From positions 1 to 26,031 of the forward strand of contig CASEDN010000032.1 in assembly GCA_949286645.1 (NCBI GenBank): 26,031 nt of DNA. The letters run 5' to 3'. This DNA is from an uncultured bacterium (GTDB taxonomy: Bacteria > Bacillota_I > Bacilli_A > RF39 > UBA660). The translations under genes and the position numbers were made by a program. Every line of letters begins with the position of its first letter. Position 1 is the first letter of the stretch. Below the pieces are notes generated by a model. That model saw only the letters and a list, made by a program, of their open reading frames with translations, was not told the origin of the DNA and searched no databases. Of the stretch, positions 15,804 to 24,272 are shown piece by piece.

Positions 15804-17540
15804 TTATGATTTAGATTTAACTATATAACTAGCTAACAATAAAAGTGGTAAACAAGTAAAAGCACTATATATGTATCTAAATTCTGCAAAAACTGGAGTT
15901 GCAACCATCATAGTTAACCATATTCCGAATACTGGAACAAAAATGTAAAGAGATTTTATATTCTTTCGTTTTATTGCAACAGTAAATGAAATAAAAATTA
16001 GCCAGATTACCAAACCTATACTCCAGAAAAAATTAAGTATAGGAATATTCTTTGCTGTAAGTTCATTTGTTACATTTTTAACTGAACTAGGTAGTAAACT
16101 ACTATCTTTTAAATCAATATTATTTTTATCAATTTTAGTAACTACAGTCCAATAATCAATGTTAGGATACCAATAACCAAGTGTAGAAGTCAGATAAGCT
16201 TCAGTTGCAATATCAAAATGTTTGAAACATAAACTAGCCCATAATTTTAAATACTCAAACTTATTTTTTTCGAATACTTCAGCATTATATTCATCATTAA
16301 ATTTTATACTATCAACAATCTCCGGATTATAGGACTCTCTTAATGTATCTACAGGTATTAATTTATTAATAAGTTTTTCTTCTTCTTCAGTAAAATCTAC
16401 CCACTTATAAGCCATTCTCCCTATTTGTTGTAATGGTATAGCTAAATACTCTGTTGAACTAGACATTTTTACATCAAAATAGTTATAAACTGGTCCTTTA
16501 ATTATAAAATAAACAGCAAAGACTGTCAAAAGCATTATAGACACTATCTTTATCTGCTTTCTAAAAACTATTAAAGTAACAAATGCTAAAATTATATACA
16601 TATATATAGCATTATTTCTAAAGAAAACGGTTAGTATTGAAACTATAATAAAAGTATACGAATTTCTGAAAGTTATCTTTTTCTTTTCTAATAACTTAAC
16701 TAATTCCATAGTTAAAAGTAATACTAGGCCACTAAATATTATATCTTTCCAATTTGAAATACTATAAAAGGCATGTACTGGAATAATTGCAAAATATAAT
16801 AATACTATTAATAATATATATTTATTAACTCCTCTTTTATATAAGAAATCAATAAACTTACCAAATATTAAAGACATGATAACCATCTGTGTAATAGTAA
16901 TTAAAGAAGCGGCTATTACAGAATTATTAAACAATGCCATTCCTAAATTATATGGTATAGCCATAAATAATAAATGTATAACGGTATGATGATCACTAAT
17001 TGTACTAAAATTATTAACAATCATATTTAATTCTGCTATAGAATCATTAGTAAAAAATCCTGGATAATATATTAAGAAATATGGCAACCAGCAAATAAAT
17101 ATAATTAAGCTTGCTATCAAAAAAACATTTATTTTTCTCTTAAAAGTGAATTTTTTTATTACCTTTGCTTCACATATTACAGGAATAATATTTATTAATA
17201 ATGTATAGAAAAGTGAAGTATAACCACCAATATATATGATTGATTTTAGACTAAAGAATTCTCCCCATACACTATAAGTAGGGTTGTATCTAAAATTAAA
17301 ACATATCATGCCAAGTAAATATATAATAGCTAAAAAAACTGAAAGAAGAAAAGTAAATCTTCGATATTCTTTATTAAATAAATCACTCTTATAAGTAAAA
17401 ATGATAAATATAATGAAGACAACTAATAATAGAACATTAAAATTATCAATATAATCTTGAAAAACTAAAGTTATATAACTTAATATCCCCATTATGATAG
17501 AAATAATTAATTTTTGGTGTTTCATAATCTTATTTTTCAT
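15804..17540 (-). CDS. DUF6020-like polytopic membrane protein, probable glycosyltransferase
   Basis: 578 residues with about 12-14 helices. The ATG at 17540 overlaps the stop of the preceding gene in ATGA, so the genes are coupled. In the first large outer loop the motif YYPGFFTNDS (about 159-168), followed by a short stretch and SDHHTVIHLL (about 182-191), matches what I remember of the DUF6020 family, which is common in Bacillota surface-polysaccharide loci. Asp166 and the Asp-His-His cluster (183-185) could form a GT-C-like active site. A second extracellular loop at about 370-470 is charged. The family has no proven reaction that I know of; a GT-C fold and use of lipid-linked sugar are inference from topology and neighbours. 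Confidence 0.62.
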   Translation of the reverse strand: MKNKIMKHQKLIISIIMGILSYITLVFQDYIDNFNVLLLVVFIIFIIFTYKSDLFNKEYRRFTFLLSVFLAIIYLLGMICFNFRYNPTYSVWGEFFSLKSIIYIGGYTSLFYTLLINIIPVICEAKVIKKFTFKRKINVFLIASLIIFICWLPYFLIYYPGFFTNDSIAELNMIVNNFSTISDHHTVIHLLFMAIPYNLGMALFNNSVIAASLITITQMVIMSLIFGKFIDFLYKRGVNKYILLIVLLYFAIIPVHAFYSISNWKDIIFSGLVLLLTMELVKLLEKKKITFRNSYTFIIVSILTVFFRNNAIYMYIILAFVTLIVFRKQIKIVSIMLLTVFAVYFIIKGPVYNYFDVKMSSSTEYLAIPLQQIGRMAYKWVDFTEEEEKLINKLIPVDTLRESYNPEIVDSIKFNDEYNAEVFEKNKFEYLKLWASLCFKHFDIATEAYLTSTLGYWYPNIDYWTVVTKIDKNNIDLKDSSLLPSSVKNVTNELTAKNIPILNFFWSIGLVIWLIFISFTVAIKRKNIKSLYIFVPVFGIWLTMMVATPVFAEFRYIYSAFTCLPLLLLASYIVKSKS

Positions 17541-18697
17541 TTTTTATTCATCCCCAAAACTTTTCTAATACTTTCAACATATCTATATCTTTTAGAGTTA
17601 TATATATTTTTTAAGGTAATATTTAATTCTTTAGCTTCATTTTTATATTTATCACAAAGAATATTAGCTTCTTCATATTTATCTTTGTAATAATTGCGTT
17701 GATATTGTAATTCTTCTACATCAAAATAAAGACTTTCTGCTTGTTCTTTTAAATCTTCAATTTTATCTTGTTTATACTGTTCATATTCATGATCAGATAT
17801 TTCACCATATTTAGCATTCTTAACAAAATCTTTGCACTTTTTAATTAATTTATTTCTATATTCTAGATAATTAGTAGGATTATCAAGTGGATTATTTATA
17901 TATTCTAATAAGATTTTTTTATCTTTAAGGCAATCTCTTTTAGTTACAGAATTACATATTTTAGAATATAGACCCATTCTATTAACAACATCTTGATTAT
18001 CATCATCATAGATTAATAAAACAGGTTCTTCTAATGCTAAACATGGTAAACAAGAATGAAGTCTACTAGTAATAACACATTTAGCTTTTTGATATTTCTT
18101 TAGTAGTTCTTTAACATTATTTTCTCTTTCTTCCCAACTTAATTTAGAATTTTGATTGTGATCAAGGTCATGACAAACCTCTACTACCTCTAAATCAGTA
18201 TTTTCTTTAATAACATCTACTATTTCTTTATCTAAATCAACTACACAAATATAGTCATCTTTTTTTAGATTTTTTTGTTTCTGAAGAGTCAGTGTCATAC
18301 AACCAGAAAAATAATTTTCTACTCCTGCTTCATCTAAATATTTTTTTACTAAATCATCTCTAAGGCCTATTGGTTCATGCTCTTTTAACCATCTCATTCC
18401 TAATCCCTTTAGATAAGTGGGTCCATTAAATTCTGTATTTCTAAAGTGCATAGAAACTGGTAAAGGATTAATAAATGGTGAAGGTGGAAAAGAAGATCTT
18501 TTACTTAACCACCAAGCATTCATAATACAGTTTACAATTTCTTTATTATCAGATTCAAAAGAGTCTACTTCTTCTCTATCAATAATGTAATCTATACTTG
18601 GTAAAAATCTACTAGCAGCATAGCTTTGAACATCATCTCCAATATTGTCAGTATGCTTAAAAACTATTAAGCCAAATTTAGGTTTATTTTCTTTCAT
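17537..18697 (-). CDS. Polysaccharide pyruvyl transferase family protein with C-terminal coiled coil
   Basis: 386 residues from the ATG at 18697, which has AAGGAG 7 bases upstream; an ATG at 18703 is too close to it. The N-terminus GLIVFKHTDNIGDDVQS and the later SRLHSCLPCLAL (about 212-223) with a following Pro are the CsaB/WcaK pyruvyl-transferase pattern. Such enzymes place a ketal-linked pyruvate from PEP on a sugar; some family members have other glycosyltransferase-like roles. Residues about 305-365 are highly charged and form a predicted coiled coil, and the end NSKRYRYVESIRK resembles the basic tail of bacterial surface glycosyltransferases. It sits between the two cytoplasmic glycosyltransferase genes and the membrane enzymes, and probably modifies or scaffolds the polymer. 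Confidence 0.75.
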   Translation of the reverse strand: MKENKPKFGLIVFKHTDNIGDDVQSYAASRFLPSIDYIIDREEVDSFESDNKEIVNCIMNAWWLSKRSSFPPSPFINPLPVSMHFRNTEFNGPTYLKGLGMRWLKEHEPIGLRDDLVKKYLDEAGVENYFSGCMTLTLQKQKNLKKDDYICVVDLDKEIVDVIKENTDLEVVEVCHDLDHNQNSKLSWEERENNVKELLKKYQKAKCVITSRLHSCLPCLALEEPVLLIYDDDNQDVVNRMGLYSKICNSVTKRDCLKDKKILLEYINNPLDNPTNYLEYRNKLIKKCKDFVKNAKYGEISDHEYEQYKQDKIEDLKEQAESLYFDVEELQYQRNYYKDKYEEANILCDKYKNEAKELNITLKNIYNSKRYRYVESIRKVLGMNKK

Positions 18698-18708
18698 ACA
18701 CATTCTCC

Positions 18709-20718
18709 TTAATCACCATAATAAATAATTGGTGGGGTTAATTTACTATAACTAGAATTTTTTCTTACTTTTTTTATAAATTTATTTAATTCTCCTTTTT
18801 CAAAAGCTTTATTACGATTTATAACATATTCTTTTAATTCAAGAGTCTTTAAATTATCTATTCTATTTTTATAAAGACTATTATTAAACATATCTATTAT
18901 AATAGATTTTAAATTATCATTAATATATTTTATATAATTATCAATTTCGTTTTCATCAATTGTATATAATTGATTAATAACATATTCCTCTATTCTCCAA
19001 GAAAAAGTATAATATTTAAATTTCTCTATATCAACATTAATATAATCTTTATACTTCTCTATTCTATCATTAACAATTTTAATAATATCTATCATACTAA
19101 GACCAGGTTTTGTTCTCATAATAGAATTGCTTCTTATATAATATTCATAATAAGGTTTATTAATATATTTAATAGTCTCTGCTCTTAACATAATAAATGG
19201 ATTAGCACTTAAATCTTCAAATTTATCTTCTATATAAGTTAATTCTAATTCTTTATATAATGATTTTTTTACTATTTTATTACAAGCGGATGGCATAATT
19301 GTGGTATACAATAATCCTTCATAGCGATTAATATCAGAAAAAATATAATCTAAAGCTGCAGTTTCAAATTTAGTTTCATCTGTTACTGTTAGCCAATCAT
19401 AAATAACAATGTCTATATCTTCTTTTAAGTATTTCAAAGCTTGTTCAAAAAACTCAACATTAATAGTATCATCAGAATCTATTGATGCAATATATTTTCC
19501 TTTAGCTTCTTTTAAACCAACATTTCTAACGTTACCAAGTCCATGATTTTCTTGTTTTATATATCTAATTAATTTAGGATATCTCTTTTGATAATCTAAA
19601 ATTATTTTTTCACTATTATCAGTAGAACCATCATTAATTATTAATATTTCCATATTATCAACACTAGCTTCAATAATAGAATCTAATGATTTAGCTAAAT
19701 AATTTTCTACATTATAAACAGGTACTACTACAGTCATTAATAACTCATCATTTTCTTCTTGCTTTTTACTATATATTTTTAAATCTAAAAAACTTTCTAC
19801 TGTTTCTTTACTTTTCTTAGCATAATCAGCTCTAAACTTTTTATATTCCTTACATATTCTATCTTTGTTTTTAATAGCCAATGTTATTTTATCTGCAATT
19901 TCATCTATACTATCATCACTATTAACAACCAACATTTCCTTTAAAAATCTATAATCATCTAATATATCAGTATTTCCAAGAATACAAGGAATAGCATTAT
20001 CCATACTCTTGAGAAATATAGTGTTATTATTAGCAGCAAAATTAATATATAAATTTACTACATTATTAGTTAAAAGTTGATCTATCGAACTAACAGTAAT
20101 ATAGTCAATTTTAAATGTTTTTAAAAACTCTTTAGTTGTTTTACTAGGTTTAAAAATTTTAGCTTCTAAATCACCAATTAACTTAATAGCACTAAGTTCA
20201 TTATAGAAACTATGTTTAGGATCTGCTTCATTATTTAATAATCCTATAATATTATTTTCTTTATTTTTTTCTTCATTAAATTTGTTTTCTTCTATATCAA
20301 GACATAAATATTTAACATTTTCAGTTTTCTTTAATGAATCAAATAATCCTTTATCTAATAAACCAAGAGAAGAATCATATTGTTTATATAACTCATAAAC
20401 TTTAATAAAAACATCATATATAAATTTATCAGTTAAAGTGCCAAGAGATTTCGTAAATATAAAATCAATTTTAGGTTCTACTTTTAATCTACCAATAAGT
20501 TGTTCATACTCTACTTGATAATCTACAAAAATTATTTTTTTAAAGTTATTTTTATTTATAAAATCTGTCATAAAATCTAAATCATCTAAGTTATTTTTCA
20601 TTAAAATAACATTTTTAAAAGAATATTTAAATGCTTCTAATAAATCTTTACTCATTGATGGTACTATAACCAAATATTTTTTATTATATATTATATCTAA
20701 ATTTTTATCTATCATCAT
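18709..20718 (-). CDS. Two-domain glycosyltransferase: degenerate GT-B-like N-terminal half and GT2 C-terminal domain
   Basis: 669 residues; AGGTG precedes two adjacent ATGs (20718 and 20715), and the ribosome site overlaps the stop of the upstream gene. Residues about 155-312 align clearly with the C-terminal GT-B half of the neighbour (shared VNLY, PCI-x-GN, LVVN and YKKF blocks), but the E-x7-E pair is replaced by Ala229 and Lys237, so this half is probably inactive. From about 329 a GT2 domain follows: VVVPVYNVENYL, INDGSTDNS (about 361-369) and the metal site SDD/DSDD (414-417). It resembles capsule and teichoic-acid backbone GT2 enzymes. Residues 1-150 match nothing I recognise. It probably adds a repeating sugar of the exported polymer at the inner membrane face. 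Confidence 0.8.
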   Translation of the reverse strand: MMIDKNLDIIYNKKYLVIVPSMSKDLLEAFKYSFKNVILMKNNLDDLDFMTDFINKNNFKKIIFVDYQVEYEQLIGRLKVEPKIDFIFTKSLGTLTDKFIYDVFIKVYELYKQYDSSLGLLDKGLFDSLKKTENVKYLCLDIEENKFNEEKNKENNIIGLLNNEADPKHSFYNELSAIKLIGDLEAKIFKPSKTTKEFLKTFKIDYITVSSIDQLLTNNVVNLYINFAANNNTIFLKSMDNAIPCILGNTDILDDYRFLKEMLVVNSDDSIDEIADKITLAIKNKDRICKEYKKFRADYAKKSKETVESFLDLKIYSKKQEENDELLMTVVVPVYNVENYLAKSLDSIIEASVDNMEILIINDGSTDNSEKIILDYQKRYPKLIRYIKQENHGLGNVRNVGLKEAKGKYIASIDSDDTINVEFFEQALKYLKEDIDIVIYDWLTVTDETKFETAALDYIFSDINRYEGLLYTTIMPSACNKIVKKSLYKELELTYIEDKFEDLSANPFIMLRAETIKYINKPYYEYYIRSNSIMRTKPGLSMIDIIKIVNDRIEKYKDYINVDIEKFKYYTFSWRIEEYVINQLYTIDENEIDNYIKYINDNLKSIIIDMFNNSLYKNRIDNLKTLELKEYVINRNKAFEKGELNKFIKKVRKNSSYSKLTPPIIYYGD

Positions 20719-20723
20719 CTCAC

Positions 20724-22538
20724 CTACATTTCAAGAAATTCTTTCACATCTTTTTTAGCTTGTTCTAAATTATCTTTAGAAAACTTCTTATATAATTTTA
20801 AAATTTCGTCTTTAGAAGAAATACATTTTTCAATCTTTTCTTTTATTTCATTAGGATTTTCTTCATTGTTAACAACTAAATACTTTTCTAATTCGCTATC
20901 TTTAAAATAATGATGATTATTACCAGTAATACAAGGAACACCCATCTCTAAACTTTCTAAAGGTAACATTGGTGCACACTCAGAAAATGTTACATATAAA
21001 TTTACATCATTACCTGACATTCTCTTAATTAAATCTTCTCTTTTTAAAGAACTAGCAACACCTTCTATTTTAACTCCTAATATTTTAGCAAATTCAAGTG
21101 CAGTATCATTAACAGGAACCATATCAATAACAACATTATCTAGTAAGGAAACGGCTGCTATTTGAGTAAACATATTTTTTCTCCAATAATTACAATTTGC
21201 AGCATATAATCCAATTTTTATCACTTTACTTTTCTTTTTATTAATAGGCTTTATATCAGTAGTAACTTTATTAGTAATAAATTTGGCTTTATATCCTTCT
21301 TTTAAATAAAAATTCAAAAGACTTTCTTTACAAGTAGCCATAACATCAACAATGCCCTTTTTATGAAGATTTATTATTTCTACATTACGTAAAAAACCAT
21401 AAGTCTCTAAAACTTGAGAATGACTACCATGCCAATAAGTTTTAATTTTTAAATTTGTATTTTCTGTTTTTAAATAAATGGCTAAATCTTTATAACCTTT
21501 AGCAAAAGAACTAAATATTACTTGCTTGATACTAGTATCAATAATAGCATCACCGATTTTTTTTACATCAACTTTTCTATATAATTCCCCACAATCAACT
21601 GTATTATCAAATAACTCTTTAGTAGCACTAGTAACTCCCATCCATTCATTATTATGAAAAACTATATAATCTACTTTCTTTGCAGTAAAATCATTTATAA
21701 TTTTAATAGTATTATCAATTCTTTCTAAATACTTATCATCAATTAATGCTTGTTTTCTTTTTCTTTCTCTATAAATAACTACAGGAAATAAAATTACTTT
21801 AGCTGTCTTTCGTATTATATCTTTGCACTTTCTATAGTAATGTAGAATAGAAAATGTTTTCTTTCTACCAATTTTTCTAATCATACCAGTCTCTATTCTT
21901 TCTTTTAGAGGAATCCAACTAGCATCATAATAGTGAATCATACAAGTATTTTCTGTAAAAATATTATTAGTTCTATCATATGAATATGGGTAAAAATACT
22001 CTCTTGGATAGATATAAATTCCATCACCTAAAACTTGTATTTCTTTGCTTCCCTTTTTCAATCCTAAAGGATCTAATATAGAACTTAATAACATTGGAAT
22101 AGCATACTCTGACATTTTTTCTACATCAAAATGAGAAACTACTTGATATTTTTCTAATAGTTTACTAGGAAGCAATGCATTAGCTTCATTCTCATACCAT
22201 ACACCAACTGCTACATACCCTGTATCTTCTACTCCTAAAAAAGTATTACCTTTATTAAGTAAATCACTTATATCTTTAATCACTTCCATATCAGTATCAA
22301 AATAAATTCCACCATATTCTTTTAAAGCTTTCGCTCTGGCATAATCTGCTACAAAAGCCCATTTTTTATTTTCATAAGCTTCTTTCACAAAAGGACATTC
22401 ATCTAAATCCACATTTTCTTCTGACCATTTCATAATTTCAAAATCAGGTAAATATTTTTGCCAACTTTTCAAACATTTTTCTGCTAATTTAGGAAATGGC
22501 TTATCTCCAAACCAACAATAATGAATATATTTTTTCAT
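20724..22538 (-). CDS. Bifunctional glycosyltransferase: GT32-type N-terminal domain fused to GT-B (GT4-like) domain
   Basis: 604 residues; the ATG at 22538 follows GAGGT by 7 bases, about 35 bases after the promoter's start point. The N-terminal domain begins IHYCWFG and holds AFVADYARA and GGIYFDTDMEV with the metal-binding DTD at 81-83, the GT32/DXD sugar-transferase pattern. A basic stretch (about 220-275) links it to a GT-B domain (about 280-604) with the E-x7-E motif intact (Glu520 and Glu528 in FSECAPMLPLES), followed by GVPCITGN, so retaining GT4-like activity is likely. One chain could therefore add two sugars in turn. It heads the five-gene operon behind the tagGH export genes. Confidence 0.84.
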   Translation of the reverse strand: MKKYIHYCWFGDKPFPKLAEKCLKSWQKYLPDFEIMKWSEENVDLDECPFVKEAYENKKWAFVADYARAKALKEYGGIYFDTDMEVIKDISDLLNKGNTFLGVEDTGYVAVGVWYENEANALLPSKLLEKYQVVSHFDVEKMSEYAIPMLLSSILDPLGLKKGSKEIQVLGDGIYIYPREYFYPYSYDRTNNIFTENTCMIHYYDASWIPLKERIETGMIRKIGRKKTFSILHYYRKCKDIIRKTAKVILFPVVIYRERKRKQALIDDKYLERIDNTIKIINDFTAKKVDYIVFHNNEWMGVTSATKELFDNTVDCGELYRKVDVKKIGDAIIDTSIKQVIFSSFAKGYKDLAIYLKTENTNLKIKTYWHGSHSQVLETYGFLRNVEIINLHKKGIVDVMATCKESLLNFYLKEGYKAKFITNKVTTDIKPINKKKSKVIKIGLYAANCNYWRKNMFTQIAAVSLLDNVVIDMVPVNDTALEFAKILGVKIEGVASSLKREDLIKRMSGNDVNLYVTFSECAPMLPLESLEMGVPCITGNNHHYFKDSELEKYLVVNNEENPNEIKEKIEKCISSKDEILKLYKKFSKDNLEQAKKDVKEFLEM

Positions 22539-22579
22539 ATAAATACCTCAATACTTTCTATTTATTTTTAAACATTTAC

Positions 22580-22608
22580 ATTATATCAAATATAGTAGTA
22601 TTTTACAA
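22580..22608 (-). promoter_or_regulatory. Promoter of the five-gene glycosyltransferase operon
   Basis: On the minus strand TTGTAA (22603-22608) and an extended TGA-TATAAT (-10 at 22580-22585) are 17 bases apart. It lies just after the hairpin that follows tagH and gives a leader of about 35 bases before the ATG at 22538. Confidence 0.72.
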
Positions 22609-22614
22609 CAAACT

Positions 22615-22642
22615 AAAAGGATAAACACTAGCCTATCCTTTT
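22615..22642 (-). terminator. Hairpin overlapping the tagH stop codon
   Basis: AAAAGGATA (22615-22623) pairs with TATCCTTTT (22634-22642). The right arm contains the last tagH codons and stop. On the minus strand it is followed by TAGTTTGTTG, only moderately T-rich, so termination may be partial and allow read-through into the glycosyltransferase operon. Confidence 0.55.
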
Positions 22643-23385
22643 AATTCTTTACCCATCTGTTTTTTATAATACTCTTTACAAAGTTCTTTAGTTTCTCCTA
22701 TTTTTATAACTTTACCATGTTCAAGCCAAACAACTCTATTACATAATTCCATAATGGAAGATAAATCATGAGAAACATAAAGAACAGTTGTACCGCCTTT
22801 AATCATTTCCATCATCTTATTTTTACTTTTTTCTTGGAATTTAATATCACCAACTGATAAAATTTCATCAACTATCAATATTTCTGGATTAACTATTGTA
22901 GCTATTGAAAAGGCAAGTTTTGCAACCATACCAGAAGAAAAATTTCTAACCGGCGCATCTAGAAAGTCTTTTAATTCTGAAAATTCCACTATCTCATCAA
23001 ATTTTTCATCTAAAAACTCTTTAGAATAACCTAAAATGGAACCATTAAGGTAAATATTTTCTCTTGCTGTTAATTCTGCATCAAAACCTGCTCCTAATTC
23101 AATCATTGGAGAAATAACACCATTTACAGTAACTTTACCTTTAGTTGGTTTTAAAACACCACTAACTACTTTTAATAAGGTACTCTTGCCGGCTCCATTA
23201 CTACCTATTAAACCAATAACTTCTCCTTTTTTTACGTTAAATGATACATCGCTAAGTGCCCAAAATGCCTCTTTACTTTTTTTCTTCTTCTTAAAACTAA
23301 AAAAGTTAATAAATGCCTGTTTAATGGAAAATTCTTTTTCTATTCCTAAATTAAACTTCATGGAAACGTGTTCTAATTTAATCAT
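22633..23385 (-). CDS. tagH: Teichoic acid/O-antigen type ABC exporter ATPase (TagH/Wzt-like)
   Basis: 250 residues from the ATG at 23385, preceded by AGGAGGTG at an 8-base spacing; the longer frame to 23454 would overlap the permease gene. Walker A GSNGAGKST (61-69), signature NFSSGM (about 148-153), Walker B ILIVDE (169-174) and the H-loop His206 are intact. The Walker B end VDEILSVGD and the stretch ELGAGFDAELTARENI are hallmarks of polysaccharide exporters such as TagH, RfbB and Wzt. With TagG it would flip a finished lipid-linked polymer across the membrane. It has no C-terminal carbohydrate-binding or SH3-like domain, unlike Wzt with chain-length sensing or B. subtilis TagH, so it is the short version. 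Confidence 0.88.
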   Translation of the reverse strand: MIKLEHVSMKFNLGIEKEFSIKQAFINFFSFKKKKKSKEAFWALSDVSFNVKKGEVIGLIGSNGAGKSTLLKVVSGVLKPTKGKVTVNGVISPMIELGAGFDAELTARENIYLNGSILGYSKEFLDEKFDEIVEFSELKDFLDAPVRNFSSGMVAKLAFSIATIVNPEILIVDEILSVGDIKFQEKSKNKMMEMIKGGTTVLYVSHDLSSIMELCNRVVWLEHGKVIKIGETKELCKEYYKKQMGKELKG

Positions 23386-23398
23386 AAAACTGCACCTC

Positions 23399-24211
23399 CT
23401 AAATATAATATATAAATTTATCCTGATTTTTCTTAAAGACAATCGCTCCAACAAGCAAAGTGCCTAAACCTAAAATACCAATAATTATTAAAGTGGTTAT
23501 AGAAGGGCAGGTTCCATAAAGAACAATTTCTCTAACTGCAGTAATAAACTGATATAATGGATTAAATTTAAATAATGTTTGGAGAGTTGCTGGTAAAATC
23601 TCAATACTATAAAATACAGGTGTAAAATAATTCCAAATAGTTAAAATTATTCCATATATATAAAATACATCTCTTAAAAATACTGAAACACATGATAACA
23701 ACATTCCTATACCAACTGTAAATAAGAAAAAACATAAGAATATATAAGGAATTATTAAATAATACCAGTTAATAGAAGCTGGATAAGTTCCAAGCCCAAA
23801 CTGAGTTAAAATAATTAGTATAGCCCAAGGAATTAAAGTCATTACAAAATTTATACCTACAAATATACATTTTGCTATTGGAAAAATATATTTTGGAATA
23901 TAAACTTTACTAATTAGAGCAAAATTACTAACAACAGATGTCATTGCATTGTTGGTAGCTTCACTGAAATACTGAAACATAATTGTACCTGTCATTAAAT
24001 ATACAAGATAATTAACTCCTTCAACACTAAATCTAAACATTTGTGAAAATACCATAGCCATAACAGCAACCATTAAAACAGGATATAATAAACTCCAAAT
24101 AACTCCTAAAACAGATCTTTTGTATTTTACTTTAAAATCCCTTGTTATTAATTGTTGCATTAAAAATTGATATTTTTTAAAATTATACCATATATTCTTT
24201 AAACTAGTCAT
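23399..24211 (-). CDS. tagG: Teichoic acid/O-antigen type ABC-2 permease (TagG/Wzm-like)
   Basis: 270 residues with six helices, the usual length of the family. The ATG at 24211 follows AGAAGGAG by 6 bases. The amphipathic N-terminus YQFLMQQLITRDFKVKYKRS with SVLGVIWSLLYP is the signature of TagG/Wzm/RfbA permeases. The stop lies 13 bases before the tagH start, whose ribosome site starts in the gap. Together they export an undecaprenyl-linked glycopolymer, probably the one built by the downstream glycosyltransferases. A promoter at 24242-24271 lies immediately upstream, starting within a few bases of the lysozyme gene stop. Confidence 0.88.
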   Translation of the reverse strand: MTSLKNIWYNFKKYQFLMQQLITRDFKVKYKRSVLGVIWSLLYPVLMVAVMAMVFSQMFRFSVEGVNYLVYLMTGTIMFQYFSEATNNAMTSVVSNFALISKVYIPKYIFPIAKCIFVGINFVMTLIPWAILIILTQFGLGTYPASINWYYLIIPYIFLCFFLFTVGIGMLLSCVSVFLRDVFYIYGIILTIWNYFTPVFYSIEILPATLQTLFKFNPLYQFITAVREIVLYGTCPSITTLIIIGILGLGTLLVGAIVFKKNQDKFIYYI

Positions 24212-24241
24212 CTTCTACTCCTTCTTGTTTTAATCTTATAA

Positions 24242-24271
24242 ATTATATCATAGATTAAACATATACGTCAA
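24242..24271 (-). promoter_or_regulatory. Promoter of tagG-tagH, extended -10
   Basis: On the minus strand TTGACG (24266-24271) and TGA-TATAAT (-10 at 24242-24247) have an 18-base spacing. It is the best consensus match in the window. The start point near 24235 gives a leader of about 24 bases. Confidence 0.8.
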
Positions 24272-24272
24272 A

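Noticed and set aside
23386..23454. Longer N-terminus for TagH
   Set aside because: It would overlap the tagG stop; the ATG at 23385 follows AGGAGGTG and begins the usual ABC domain.
23186..23467. Plus-strand 93-residue frame across tagH/tagG
   Set aside because: It is a shadow of the ABC genes on the other strand, with no conserved features.
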